From Gordonia prachuapensis (GTDB lineage Bacteria > Actinomycetota > Actinomycetes > Mycobacteriales > Mycobacteriaceae): DNA of 64,000 bases. Positions 7,399 through 15,848 of this stretch are shown here, piece by piece. Within the stretch, counting starts at the first letter, position 1; every line of letters begins with the position of its first letter. The stretch lies in NCBI RefSeq assembly GCF_036350515.1, contig NZ_JAZDUE010000007.1, forward strand, positions 186,001 through 250,000, in the 5' to 3' direction. Both the position numbers and the translations under genes were made by a program. A model generated the notes under the pieces. The model did not search any database, had not been told where the DNA came from, and saw only the letters and a program-made list of their open reading frames with translations.

Positions 7399-8310
7399 TC
7401 AGAAATCTGCCGGACGCACGTCGCGGCTCCCGGAGTCCCCGGCGAGGACGACGTCGCTGCCCTCGCTGTGGGCTCGAGTCGGCGCGGTCCCCCACGGCAT
7501 GGGCATCGGCGGCAGGGTGGCGGTGAACTCCGACAGCACGTGGTCCCGTTGGTCGTCGGCAACGTCCGCCTCGACGTGTTCTTCGGGACCGCGATAGAAG
7601 TCGGTGGCCTCGAGGTGCAGTCGGCCGTCGACGACGGACAGATCGACGACCACGCTGACCTTCACCACCGGACCCGGGTAGGCAGAGGCCGACGGTGGGA
7701 CGTCGCTGTCGGGGGGCGGTGCGGACAGCGGCACGGTGCCGGTCAGCAACACGCCGCTCGACCGTCGCAGCAGACCGTCGCCGGGGCCGCCGGCACCCGC
7801 GCGGCCGGCCGGTGCCGGGGTGTTGACGGTGAGGTCGGTGATGCCCAGCATGCGTCCGAGGTTCACCGAATCGAGGCGTACATATCCGTCGACCGACGCA
7901 GTGTGCACGATGTCACTCTCCTCGATCCGGAAACCGTCGGGGACGGTCGTCGCACCGAGGGTGGCGCCCATCTCGGCCCGGCACCCGTCGGTGGACGGGC
8001 AGCCGACGCCGACGCCGCGGGCGGTGATGACCACGCCCGTGAACTCACCGGTGCGGGCGTGACCGACGAACGGAAAACCGCTGATCGTGACCTCGGGATC
8101 GAAGGTCAGGCGGGGCGAGGTCAGCAGCGCACGAGAAAACGAGTGTTCGGCGCGCATCGCCACGAAGGTGTCGGCCAGGAGCGCCACCCCGATTGCCACG
8201 ACGAGTCCGAGGGCACCGACTCCGACCCACCTGCGTGCCCGGCGATGTGTACGGTTCGACGCATGCTGTCGACGCTCCTCGGGCGCCTTGTTAACAGCAG
8301 AACGCCACAT
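7399..8310 (-). CDS. lmeA: LmeA-type phospholipid-binding protein (DUF2993)
   Basis: About 303 residues. A basic N terminus precedes one membrane helix (WVGVGALGLVVAIGVALLA), followed by an extracytoplasmic DUF2993 domain (LLTSPRLTFDPEVTISGFPF, later GRLHLEATDF). LmeA in mycobacteria (Rv0817c) is a periplasmic phosphoinositide-binding protein needed for lipomannan/mannan elongation. Position between cysA and glnR matches Rv0817c. Two starts are possible: GTG at 8340, or ATG at 8310, which has AGAAT 7 nt upstream and could be leaderless; I use 8310. A proline/alanine/glycine-rich insert (about 170-220) is longer than I would expect for the family. Confidence 0.8.
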   Translation of the reverse strand: MWRSAVNKAPEERRQHASNRTHRRARRWVGVGALGLVVAIGVALLADTFVAMRAEHSFSRALLTSPRLTFDPEVTISGFPFVGHARTGEFTGVVITARGVGVGCPSTDGCRAEMGATLGATTVPDGFRIEESDIVHTASVDGYVRLDSVNLGRMLGITDLTVNTPAPAGRAGAGGPGDGLLRRSSGVLLTGTVPLSAPPPDSDVPPSASAYPGPVVKVSVVVDLSVVDGRLHLEATDFYRGPEEHVEADVADDQRDHVLSEFTATLPPMPMPWGTAPTRAHSEGSDVVLAGDSGSRDVRPADF

Positions 8311-8456
8311 TGGCGCTATTCTGTCATCTATCGCGCACACGTTGGTAAGGCGGCGTAAACAATCGCCGACCGCAGATCCGGCGTCGACCAGGGCTCATCG
8401 GTGAGTCCGGGAGGGCGTGGACGTGGGTTTGGGGAACGACGGGATCGGAGTGGTTC

Positions 8457-9272
8457 ATGGATCTCTTGCTGTTGACGGCCGACCCTAATCCGGAGAGTGT
8501 TCTGCCGTCGCTGTCGCTGCTCGCCCATACCGTCCGGACCGCACCGACCGAGGTCTCCTCGCTGATGGAGGCGGGCAACGCCGACGTCGCCATCGTGGAC
8601 GCCCGCACCGATCTCGCCGCCGCCCGCGGGCTGTGCCGACTGCTCGGCAGTACCGGGTCGTCGGTACCGGTGGCCGCCGTGCTCACCGAGGGCGGTCTGG
8701 TGGCCGTCAACGCGGACTGGGGTCTGGACGAGTTCCTGCTTCCCGCGACCGGCCCCGCCGAACTCGATGCCCGGCTGCGACTGCTTGTCGTGCGGACGCG
8801 CGGGATGACCTCGGAAGAGGCCAGCGGCAAGGTCACGCTGGGTGAACTGGTCATCGACGAGGGCACCTACACCGCGCGACTGCGGGGACGCCCGCTCGAC
8901 CTCACCTACAAGGAGTTCGAACTCCTCAAGTACCTCGCCCAGAACGCCGGGCGGGTGTTCACCAGAGCGCAACTGCTGCAAGAGGTCTGGGGCTACGACT
9001 TCTTCGGCGGAACGCGCACGGTCGATGTGCACGTCCGGCGACTGCGCGCCAAGCTCGGCAGCGAGCACGAGTCGTTGATCGGCACCGTGCGCAACGTCGG
9101 CTACAAGGCGGTACGGCCGAGTCGCGGTCGCCCCAGCGGAGGCGACAACTCACTCGGTTCGGTGGCCGACGACGACGACTTCGACAGCGACGATCTCGGC
9201 GGGGACGAACTCGGACCGGATGATCTCGACGGCCCGTTCGATGAGGAGTTCAGCGCGAGTGCCGGAAACTGA
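8457..9272 (+). CDS. glnR: GlnR-like OmpR-family transcriptional regulator
   Basis: 271 residues. Residues 1-110 form a receiver-like domain with an aspartate at 48 (AIVDAR); GlnR proteins are atypical receivers thought to act without phosphorylation. Residues about 122-218 form the winged-helix DNA-binding domain (LTYKEFELLKYLAQ, TRAQLLQEVWGYDFFGGTRT, VDVHVRRLRAKLG). The tail from 225 is highly acidic (DDDDFDSDDLGGDELGPDD), as in other actinobacterial GlnR proteins. It corresponds to Rv0818, the nitrogen-assimilation regulator, and lies directly before mshD as in M. tuberculosis. A GGAG precedes the ATG by 6 nt. The stop overlaps the mshD start by 14 bp. Confidence 0.88.
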   Translation: MDLLLLTADPNPESVLPSLSLLAHTVRTAPTEVSSLMEAGNADVAIVDARTDLAAARGLCRLLGSTGSSVPVAAVLTEGGLVAVNADWGLDEFLLPATGPAELDARLRLLVVRTRGMTSEEASGKVTLGELVIDEGTYTARLRGRPLDLTYKEFELLKYLAQNAGRVFTRAQLLQEVWGYDFFGGTRTVDVHVRRLRAKLGSEHESLIGTVRNVGYKAVRPSRGRPSGGDNSLGSVADDDDFDSDDLGGDELGPDDLDGPFDEEFSASAGN

Positions 9273-10176
9273 GCCCAGCGTGGGCGACCCCGTCGTCCTC
9301 GACGTACTCACCCCCGAGAAGGCCACGCAGGCACACGATCTCGCCGCTGCCGCGACTGTCGCGGACGGGGTGGCGCCGCTGGCCGAGCAGGCACTACACG
9401 CGATCGACGCCTCGGCGGAATCCGGCGTCCGGCACGTGCTGACCGATGCCGGCTACGCCAACGTCATCGCGGGCCGAGCCGGGGAACCCGCCATGATCGA
9501 AGCCGTGGTCCATCCGGATGCACGCCGCCGCGGGCACGGACGTGCGTTGCTGGACACGGCATTCGCCGCCGCGCGCGAGCTCGTCGCCGAGCCGGGGCCC
9601 AGAGCGTGGGCACACGGTGATCTGCCGGGAGCGGTGGCGCTCGCCGGTGCGATGGGTTTGCAGCGACGTCGGGAACTCCTCCAGCTACGCCGCCCGTTGG
9701 GTCCCGAAGCCGACGAACTGCCACCGCTGCAGGTCGCCGACGACATCGTGCTCCGTACCTATACGGGACCGGCCGACGACGCCGAGATCCTGCGCGTGAA
9801 CAACGCCGCATTCGACTGGCATCCGGAGCAGGGTGGGTGGTCGCCGGCGGAGATCACCGACCGGGTCCGCAGTGAATGGTTCGACCCGGAAGGGCTGTTC
9901 CTGGCCTTCGACGCCGGAGAACCGACGCGGCTGCTCGGCTTCCACTGGACGAAGCGGCAGAACGCCGAACTCGGCGAGGTCTACATCGTCGGGGTCGACC
10001 CGGCAGCGCAGGGACGGGGGTTGGGTCGGCTGCTCACCCTTGCGGGCCTGCATCATCTCGCCGACCGCGCGATGGCCGAGGTGGAGCTCTACGTGGAGGG
10101 CGACAACACGGCGGCACTGCGCACCTACGAACGTCTGGGTTTCACCCGCTACGCGATCGACGTCGCCTACGGCTGA
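9259..10176 (+). CDS. mshD: Mycothiol synthase (mycothiol acetyltransferase) MshD
   Basis: 305 residues, two tandem GNAT domains. MshD acetylates Cys-GlcN-inositol with acetyl-CoA, the last step of mycothiol synthesis. The first domain has the acetyl-CoA loop VVHPDARRRGHGRALL at 83-98; the second has VGVDPAAQGRGLGRLL at about 243-258 and ends in LYVEGDNTAALRTYERLGF. The GTG at 9259 is chosen because it overlaps the end of glnR and gives a length near the 315-residue M. tuberculosis enzyme; an upstream ATG at 9220 would lie deeper inside glnR. It marks the cell as a mycothiol producer. Confidence 0.92.
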   Translation: MPETEPSVGDPVVLDVLTPEKATQAHDLAAAATVADGVAPLAEQALHAIDASAESGVRHVLTDAGYANVIAGRAGEPAMIEAVVHPDARRRGHGRALLDTAFAAARELVAEPGPRAWAHGDLPGAVALAGAMGLQRRRELLQLRRPLGPEADELPPLQVADDIVLRTYTGPADDAEILRVNNAAFDWHPEQGGWSPAEITDRVRSEWFDPEGLFLAFDAGEPTRLLGFHWTKRQNAELGEVYIVGVDPAAQGRGLGRLLTLAGLHHLADRAMAEVELYVEGDNTAALRTYERLGFTRYAIDVAYG

Positions 10177-10241
10177 CCAGAGCTGGTGTCCCGCCCGCGA
10201 CCGGTGAAAGTCGTTGAGGGTGAGCATGACAGGATCGAGCC

Positions 10242-11195
10242 ATGCGTCGCGTGCTGTGGGTGGTCGGCTGGGTCGGAGTGCTTCTCGGCGCGATCGGTGT
10301 CGGGGCCCATTTCTCGGGTCTGGTCAGCAACATCGCGACCCGTATCGCATCGTTCACTCCGGTCCTCATCGGAGTCGGGCTCATCGGCCTGATCCTGCTC
10401 CTGGTCGCCCGGGCATGGATGTCTGCGGCGGTCGCGGCGGTCGTCGTCGCCGTCGGCCTGGGGTCGCAGGCTCCGTTGTATGCCGGTGTGGACGAGCAGG
10501 TCTCAGCATCCGACCTCACCGTGATGCAGGCCAACATCTTCCTCGGCGAGGCCGACGCCGCGTCCTTGGTCGCCCGCGTCCGCGAGGCCGATGTCGATGT
10601 CCTGACCGTCATCGAACTGACTCCGGAAGCGACCGCCGGACTGGAGCGCGCCGGCCTGCGCGAGGTGCTGCCGTTCGCCTTCGTGAACCCCCGCGACGGC
10701 GGTAGCGGGGCCGGGATCTACGCCCGAGCGTCGCTGACCGATGGTCGCGTGCTCGATAGGATGCGGCATTCGAATCTGCATGCCCGGCTGTCGATTCCCG
10801 GACGGGAGCCGTTGTCGGTGTACGCACTGCACCCGCTGCCGCCGTACCCGGAGCCGTCGTGGCGCTGGGACGCCGAGTTGCGCGAGCTCCGATCGGTGCT
10901 GTCCGCCGATCAGGACCCGCTGGTGAGCGGTGCGGACTTCAACTCGACCTACGACCACCGCCCGTTCCGGGCGCTGCTGTCCGGATCCGATGCGGACGAC
11001 TCACCCGAATTGACCGATGCGGCAGAATATCTCGGCTCCGGGATCGTGCCCACGTATCCGGCAGATCGGCCGTACCCGGCCGTGCTGGCGCTCGACCGGG
11101 TGCTCACCCGCAACGGTCCGACGCCGACCTCGTTGCGGCGCTTCGAGATCGCCGGATCGGATCACCACGGCGTGATCGCCACGGTGCGTTACTGA
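10242..11195 (+). CDS. Membrane-anchored endonuclease/exonuclease/phosphatase-family protein
   Basis: 317 residues. Three hydrophobic helices occupy about 3-22, 38-57 and 60-78; the rest is an extracytoplasmic EEP domain. Family motifs are visible: QANIFLG (N), TVIEL (catalytic Glu), YALHPLPPYP, the metal-binding GADFNST, DRVLTRN and a terminal SDHHGV. These proteins hydrolyse phosphodiesters, in related cases on nucleic acids or phospholipids; the substrate here cannot be told. It is convergent with the LLM monooxygenase gene; the two stop codons fall in adjacent copies of a 14-bp duplication, so the gene ends are only 7 bp apart. Confidence 0.78.
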   Translation: MRRVLWVVGWVGVLLGAIGVGAHFSGLVSNIATRIASFTPVLIGVGLIGLILLLVARAWMSAAVAAVVVAVGLGSQAPLYAGVDEQVSASDLTVMQANIFLGEADAASLVARVREADVDVLTVIELTPEATAGLERAGLREVLPFAFVNPRDGGSGAGIYARASLTDGRVLDRMRHSNLHARLSIPGREPLSVYALHPLPPYPEPSWRWDAELRELRSVLSADQDPLVSGADFNSTYDHRPFRALLSGSDADDSPELTDAAEYLGSGIVPTYPADRPYPAVLALDRVLTRNGPTPTSLRRFEIAGSDHHGVIATVRY

Positions 11196-11214
11196 GACCG
11201 CGTTACTGAGACCG
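11187..11214. repeat. 14-bp tandem duplication spanning two convergent stop codons
   Basis: CGTTACTGAGACCG occurs at 11187-11200 and again at 11201-11214 without change. The first copy holds the TGA of the EEP gene; the second supplies the TAA of the convergent LLM monooxygenase gene. Confidence 0.9.
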
Positions 11215-12387
11215 CACTCCCGGCAGGGCGGCGGACTTCAGGAGCGGAAGAAGCAGGTCCGCGACCATCTCCGCCTCGGCTGCCAGCGGCCAGCCGGACA
11301 GGATCCAGATGTCGATACCGGCCTGATGGGCCACCGACGACATCGCGGCGGCGACGTTCTCCGCACTGCCGACGAAGTACGTCCCGGTTCCCTTGCCCGC
11401 GATGTCGAACGGCGGCTCGGCCGCCGTCCACGTGGTCAGGCCGGCGGCCATGTTGGGCGCGAACTCCAGGTCCGCCCGCCCGGGCAGACGACCGGCCCGC
11501 AGGGCATCGATCCGCGCCTGGACCTGTGCGTTGTCGCTACGGAGCTCGTCCAGACCGGGATAGCCGAAACTGCGCAGATTGCGGTCCGCGGTGGCGAGCA
11601 CGGTCTCCGGTCGGGTCTGCCGCAGCTGCCACTCGAACCGCTCCCACGCCTCGTCGTCGGTCTCCCGCACGATGACGCTGGCCAGCACACCGAACCGAAG
11701 TGTGCGGCCGCGGTCGGCCGCCGCCGCGCGGACTCGGTCGAACAGTCCGGTGAGCTTGGCCGGTTCGGACATGAAGGACAGATACACGTCGAGAACCTCG
11801 GCGGCGTGCGCGATACCCTCCGGCGATGCCCCGGTGCCCCAGACCTCGATGCCGTCGGGCTGCCGCGGCCCGGGGATCGGTGGCTTGTATCGCGGTCCGT
11901 AGGAGAAGAACTCGCCGTCGTAGGGCTCGGCGTCATCGAGGTAGAGACGCTTCACCTGCCGCCAGAACTCCGCCGACACCCGGTAACGTTCCGCCTTGGA
12001 GCCGAATCGGCCGTACCGGTGCAGGACCGGGTCGGCTCCGTTGACCTGGTTGTAGATCAGCCGTCCGCCCGAGTACTGGTCGAAGACCTGGGCTTCCTCG
12101 GCCAGCAGGACAGGCGGTTTCACGCCCGGATACTCAGGGATGAGGAACCGGAGGTGCTCGGTGTCCCCGACGAGGGAGATGGCCTCACGTGCGGTGGTGA
12201 GCGCCCCGTAGTAGCCCAGACGGTCGAGCGTGCGTGCCTGATGCCGGATGGCCTCGAACGTCGGCTCCGCCCGGCGCTCCGGCTCCCACGGCACGTCACC
12301 GTCGGTCGGGTTGATGTACCAGAGAACCTGTGGGGCAACGCCATCGGACGGGGTTCCGAGGTCGGGCACGAGGGCGGAGATGCTCAC
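11203..12387 (-). CDS. LLM-class flavin-dependent monooxygenase (SsuD-like)
   Basis: 394 residues of the luciferase-like monooxygenase fold, related to alkanesulfonate monooxygenase. Typical blocks are TLDRLGYYGALTT, GGRLIYNQVNGADP, FWRQVKRLYLD, the phosphate-binding stretch IEVWGTGASPEGIAHAAEVL, and GTYFVGSAENVAAAM near the C terminus. Such enzymes use FMNH2 from a separate reductase to oxygenate C, N or S. It starts 5 bp after the dehydroquinate synthase II-like gene and so belongs to that operon, under the IdeR-like box at 14558. That setting argues for a role in the same small-molecule pathway rather than sulfonate use. Annotation as SsuD would be premature. Confidence 0.8.
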   Translation of the reverse strand: MSISALVPDLGTPSDGVAPQVLWYINPTDGDVPWEPERRAEPTFEAIRHQARTLDRLGYYGALTTAREAISLVGDTEHLRFLIPEYPGVKPPVLLAEEAQVFDQYSGGRLIYNQVNGADPVLHRYGRFGSKAERYRVSAEFWRQVKRLYLDDAEPYDGEFFSYGPRYKPPIPGPRQPDGIEVWGTGASPEGIAHAAEVLDVYLSFMSEPAKLTGLFDRVRAAAADRGRTLRFGVLASVIVRETDDEAWERFEWQLRQTRPETVLATADRNLRSFGYPGLDELRSDNAQVQARIDALRAGRLPGRADLEFAPNMAAGLTTWTAAEPPFDIAGKGTGTYFVGSAENVAAAMSSVAHQAGIDIWILSGWPLAAEAEMVADLLLPLLKSAALPGVRSQ

Positions 12388-12392
12388 GTCGG

Positions 12393-13592
12393 CTACCTCT
12401 CGTCGCAGAATTCCGTGATGGGCAGGCCGACGTGGCGGGACTCCGGAGGCGCGTAACCCAGGAGGGTGTCGCCCGGCTTCAGGTCGGTGACATTGTTGAC
12501 CGAGCCGCCGGGGCCGAGCAGGCGGACGTGCCAGTCGTCCTGGGCGATCACGTTGACGACTCTGCCGTCGGTGGTGGTGGCGGTGACCGAGATGAGGGGT
12601 CGCCGTTCGATCTTGACCCGGCCGATGCGAACCTCGCGCACCTCACCGGTGCTGCGGATGGCCAGGATCGGTTGCCCGGCCTGCAGTTCGCTGACATAGC
12701 GGGTTCGGTTGTCGGGCACCAGGACATACGAGTGCACGGCACCGGCGTTCCAGCGGAACGGGCGGGTCGGCATGTACGGCAGTGGGTGGGTCTCGCTGCA
12801 GGACAGGAACATCCCGGTGGAGAACGATCCGATGAGGCAGCCCTCGTCCTTCTCCAACAGCGAACACGTGTCGATGCACGCACGCTCGCCCATGCCGATG
12901 TGCTCGACCTTGGTGACGGTCAGCTCGGTGAGTTCGATCCGATCGGCGCTCGGGCGGATGACCTCGGCGAGGGTCCCGACGTCGTCGGCGTTGCGGGGAC
13001 GCAGCAGCAGGCCGTCCGACCCGTGCTCGAGGACCAGCTTCACGATGCCGGCGTCCTCGATGTCGTTGACGATGGTGACGGTGCGCCCGCCCGAGTTCTC
13101 CGCCGCCGCGATGACGATCTCCAGCGGGATCTTGGTGGGGTCGGTGAAGGTGAGCAGGGTCCAGGGCGCCCGGCGCACGGTCTCGCATGCGTGGCGCAGG
13201 GTGTCGGCGTCGGAAACCACCACGTGCACGCCGGCCTCTGCGGACGGTCCGGCGTCGACGATCCGATTCGTGTCGTCACCCGAGTGATCGGCCAGAACGA
13301 TGTCGACCGACGCCGCCACATCGGCATCGACGGAATGTCCAGTGGTGGTGAGTACCCGGCGCACCGTCGGCGGAAGGTCGCGCAACAGTTCGGCGTCATC
13401 GGCGACGATGCCGTCGATGCGGTGATGGATCGCGGCTTGGACGAGCGCATCCCGCTCGACGTCTGCGGCGCCGCGGATATCGATCCAGGCGAAGTGCGCA
13501 CGCTGCTCCTGAGCGGCCGAGTTCGGCACCGCATCGGGGACTGCGGCGAGCGGGGTGATGTCGTCGGTGACGATATCGGTGGAGGAGTTCAC
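12393..13592 (-). CDS. 3-dehydroquinate synthase II family protein (AroB'/GriH-like)
   Basis: 399 residues of the archaeal-type dehydroquinate synthase II family, unrelated to normal AroB. Recognisable blocks are WIDIRG, TFTDPTKIPLEIVIA, the glycine-rich GMGERACIDTCSLL, EGCLIGSFSTGMFLSCSETH and RPFRWNAGAVHSYVLVPD. In archaea it converts the aldolase product ADH to dehydroquinate. In Streptomyces its relative GriH works with the GriI aldolase to make 3-amino-4-hydroxybenzoate. The adjacent upstream gene is exactly that aldolase type. Actinobacteria already have a normal shikimate pathway, so the GriH-like role is more likely. The GTG start at 13592 lies 53 bp after the aldolase stop. Confidence 0.85.
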   Translation of the reverse strand: MNSSTDIVTDDITPLAAVPDAVPNSAAQEQRAHFAWIDIRGAADVERDALVQAAIHHRIDGIVADDAELLRDLPPTVRRVLTTTGHSVDADVAASVDIVLADHSGDDTNRIVDAGPSAEAGVHVVVSDADTLRHACETVRRAPWTLLTFTDPTKIPLEIVIAAAENSGGRTVTIVNDIEDAGIVKLVLEHGSDGLLLRPRNADDVGTLAEVIRPSADRIELTELTVTKVEHIGMGERACIDTCSLLEKDEGCLIGSFSTGMFLSCSETHPLPYMPTRPFRWNAGAVHSYVLVPDNRTRYVSELQAGQPILAIRSTGEVREVRIGRVKIERRPLISVTATTTDGRVVNVIAQDDWHVRLLGPGGSVNNVTDLKPGDTLLGYAPPESRHVGLPITEFCDER

Positions 13593-13628
13593 GATGGTCT
13601 TTCTGGTGTCGGGACGGGCTGGGTGATC

Positions 13629-13660
13629 TCAGGCGAGTTCGAGTCTCAGGCGAGTTCGAG
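13629..13660. repeat. 15-bp direct duplication at the aldolase stop codon
   Basis: TCAGGCGAGTTCGAG at 13629-13643 and 13646-13660, exact copies 2 nt apart. On the minus strand each reads LELA followed by a stop, so the end of the aldolase gene has been duplicated. Confidence 0.9.
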
Positions 13661-14482
13661 GGTCGCGGCCAGCGGACGGTTGGGCGTTGGTTCGGAATGG
13701 AGACCGTCGGCAAGGGTCGTGGCGACCCGCTCGGGGTCGTCGGCGCCGAAGATGAGACGGCCGAAACTGAGTCCGGCGACGCGGGATTCGGCGACCTGGA
13801 GGCCGAAGATGATCGCGGCGTCGTCGGACGTCGTCGTCGGTCCGCCGGCAACCAGGATCGGTATGGGGCAGCTGTCGACGACCTCGTCCATCCGATCGGA
13901 GGATCCGGCGTAGTCCAGCTTCACGATGTCCGCGCCGAGGTCGGTGGCGATCGCACCCAGATGCGCCAGCGTCGCAACCGAGGTGTTGCCGGCGTCGGCC
14001 ACCCCTCCGCGCGCATACATCATGGCGAGCAGTGGAACGCCGAGCCGATCACATTCGGCGGCCACGATGCCGAGATCGACCAGCTGTTCGGCCTCCGTCG
14101 GCGCACCGACGTTCACGTGCACGCTCACCGCATCGGCGCCCAGCGCAAGGCATTCCTCGACCGAGCCGACCAGCACCTTGCGGGTCTGGTCGACCGCGAG
14201 ATTGGTGCCCGCCGACAGGTGCACGATCAGCCCCATCGATCCGAATCGGGTCGGTGCGATGGTCCGCGCGCGCCCCTTGTGCACGATGACGGCATCCGCG
14301 CCGGCACGATGCAGAATCGCGGCCGTCTGGTCGGCATGGCCGGCGGCGCCGAGCGGACCCACGGTGACCGAGTGATCGAGCGGCACGACGAGAGCACGAC
14401 GGCTCGGGGAGCCGAAGATCCGAGACAGACGAATCTGTTTCCCCTGCGGCAGATGCCGACGGGTCACGTGCATGTCGATCAC
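13646..14482 (-). CDS. Class I aldolase, ADH synthase / GriI-like (2-amino-3,7-dideoxy-hept-6-ulosonate synthase family)
   Basis: 278 residues, DeoC/FbaB-type TIM barrel. The family residues are in place: Asp36-His37 in VPLDHSVTVGP, Tyr156 in MMYARGG and the Schiff-base Lys188 in ADIVKLDYAG. Archaeal members condense aspartate semialdehyde with a sugar-phosphate-derived carbonyl. Streptomyces GriI joins aspartate semialdehyde with dihydroxyacetone phosphate to form the C7 precursor of 3-amino-4-hydroxybenzoate. Together with the following dehydroquinate synthase II gene this is a GriI-GriH pair. GTG at 14482 has GGAG 7 nt upstream. An IdeR-like box lies 76-94 bp before the start, suggesting expression under iron limitation. 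Confidence 0.87.
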   Translation of the reverse strand: MIDMHVTRRHLPQGKQIRLSRIFGSPSRRALVVPLDHSVTVGPLGAAGHADQTAAILHRAGADAVIVHKGRARTIAPTRFGSMGLIVHLSAGTNLAVDQTRKVLVGSVEECLALGADAVSVHVNVGAPTEAEQLVDLGIVAAECDRLGVPLLAMMYARGGVADAGNTSVATLAHLGAIATDLGADIVKLDYAGSSDRMDEVVDSCPIPILVAGGPTTTSDDAAIIFGLQVAESRVAGLSFGRLIFGADDPERVATTLADGLHSEPTPNRPLAATLELA

Positions 14483-14557
14483 AGCTTTCTCCGATCACTG
14501 AGCGTGGCCGCCGCCGTTGCGACACGTGGATGTGTCGGAGCGGCCGGCAGCCTCAGG

Positions 14558-14576
14558 TAAGGGTAGCCTCGCCTAG
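14558..14576 (-). promoter_or_regulatory. IdeR/DtxR-type iron box before the aldolase operon
   Basis: TAAGGGTAGCCTCGCCTAG matches the 19-bp IdeR consensus TTAGGTTAGGCTAACCTAA at 13 of 19 positions, including the outer AGG and CCTA blocks. It lies in the 151-bp gap between the PobA-like and aldolase genes, where a promoter for the aldolase operon would be. Confidence 0.6.
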
Positions 14577-14633
14577 CTTGGTGGGCAATTGGAGGGGTGG
14601 GACGACCGTCGGCTGCGGTGTTCTGATGGTCGG

Positions 14634-15848
14634 TCACGCCGGTACCGCCGCGGGCTGCCACGGGGTCGGGAACGGCAGACCGAGGTAGACCTTACCGAGC
14701 GCGCGCTCCTCGTCGGCCGACGTCGTCCACCGTTGCAGCCGTGCACGCCGGATCTCCCAATCGAAGTCGTCGTCGCCGAGACGGTGCAGCGTCGTCGTCA
14801 GGTTCCACGAAAAAGCTTGTGCCTGCCACACTCTCGGAAGCGCGGTCGACGAGTACGTCTCGAGACCGGTGCGGTCGGCGTGCGCATAGAAGGTGCCGAG
14901 TGCGTGCGAGAGCACGCACGCGTCGGAGATCGCCAGGTTGAGTCCCTTCGCCCCGGTGGGTGGCACGATGTGCGCGGCGTCGCCGAGCAGGAACAGCGAG
15001 CCCTGCTGCATCGGGTCGGTGACCACGCTACGTAACGGTGCCAGCGAACGTTCGATGATCTCGCCGGTCTCGAGCTCAGGGTGATCGTCTGCGGCGCTGC
15101 GTCGTCGCAGTTCTGCCCAGATCCGATCGTCGGTCCACGCGGCGAGATCGGTGTCCGCGGGCACCTGCAGATACTGGCGTGTCAGGTGCGCGCCACGCAT
15201 GCTGTGCACCGACAGTCCGTCCGGGTGGGCGCAGTACATACCCTCGTCCGTGACGGGCGTGGTGTGTGCCAGAATGCCCAGCCACGCAAACGGATACGTC
15301 CGATCCATCACCCGGAAACGCGAGGGATCCACGACCTGGCGGCAGACCCCGTGGAAACCGTCGCATCCGGCCACGAAATCGGCGCGCACCCGGCGGCGTA
15401 CCCCTGCTTCGGTGAACTCCACCCGGGGATGGTCGGTGTCGATCTCGTGGACGGCGACATCGGTCGCCTCGAAGTACAGTGGGCGGCCCGTAGATCGCCG
15501 TGCGTCTATCAGGTCGGCCACGAGCTCGGTCTGGCCGTAGACGTACGCGTGCCGGTCGAGATGCCGATGGAAGTCGAGGTGATGTGTCCGGCGATCGAAT
15601 CGGACATAGAAACCGTTGTGTACCAGCGCCTCCCGATGAAGGCGATCCGCGAGGCCGATCTCGGTGAGTAGGTCGACTGTGGTCTGCTCGACGACCCCGG
15701 CACGAACACGCGCCCGAACATGGGCTTCGGATTGTCGCTCGACGACGACGGTGTCAATGCCCTGCAGGTGCAGCATGTGCGCGAGCGTGAGGCCGGCGGG
15801 GCCGGCGCCGACGATGGCGACCTGGCACCGGATGTCCGTGGTGGTCAT
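14634..15848 (-). CDS. 4-hydroxybenzoate 3-monooxygenase-like flavoprotein (PobA family)
   Basis: 404 residues, group A FAD aromatic hydroxylase. FAD motifs: GAGPAGL at 14-20, GCDGFHG at 161-167, and LLGDAAHIVPPTGAKGLN at 287-304. The substrate residues of the Pseudomonas 4-hydroxybenzoate hydroxylase can be aligned by eye. Tyr205 corresponds to Tyr201, Ser216 to Ser212, Arg218 to Arg214, Arg224 to Arg220, and the tyrosine in KVYLGLPF to Tyr385. The substrate should therefore be a 4-hydroxybenzoate, either 4-hydroxybenzoate itself (giving protocatechuate) or 3-amino-4-hydroxybenzoate from the neighbouring pathway. The ATG overlaps the glycosyltransferase TGA (TGATG), so expression follows the iron box at 16834. 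No ring-cleavage genes are nearby. Confidence 0.85.
   Translation of the reverse strand: MTTTDIRCQVAIVGAGPAGLTLAHMLHLQGIDTVVVERQSEAHVRARVRAGVVEQTTVDLLTEIGLADRLHREALVHNGFYVRFDRRTHHLDFHRHLDRHAYVYGQTELVADLIDARRSTGRPLYFEATDVAVHEIDTDHPRVEFTEAGVRRRVRADFVAGCDGFHGVCRQVVDPSRFRVMDRTYPFAWLGILAHTTPVTDEGMYCAHPDGLSVHSMRGAHLTRQYLQVPADTDLAAWTDDRIWAELRRRSAADDHPELETGEIIERSLAPLRSVVTDPMQQGSLFLLGDAAHIVPPTGAKGLNLAISDACVLSHALGTFYAHADRTGLETYSSTALPRVWQAQAFSWNLTTTLHRLGDDDFDWEIRRARLQRWTTSADEERALGKVYLGLPFPTPWQPAAVPA

Noticed and set aside
11203..12387. LLM enzyme as a sulfonate-use gene (ssuD)
   Set aside because: No ssu transporter or FMN reductase nearby and it sits in an iron-box operon; kept as a general LLM monooxygenase.
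12330..13913. Long plus-strand reading frame of over 500 codons opposite the DHQS II gene
   Set aside because: Low-complexity Gly/Arg/Asp-rich translation, antisense to a clear enzyme; an effect of high GC at third positions.
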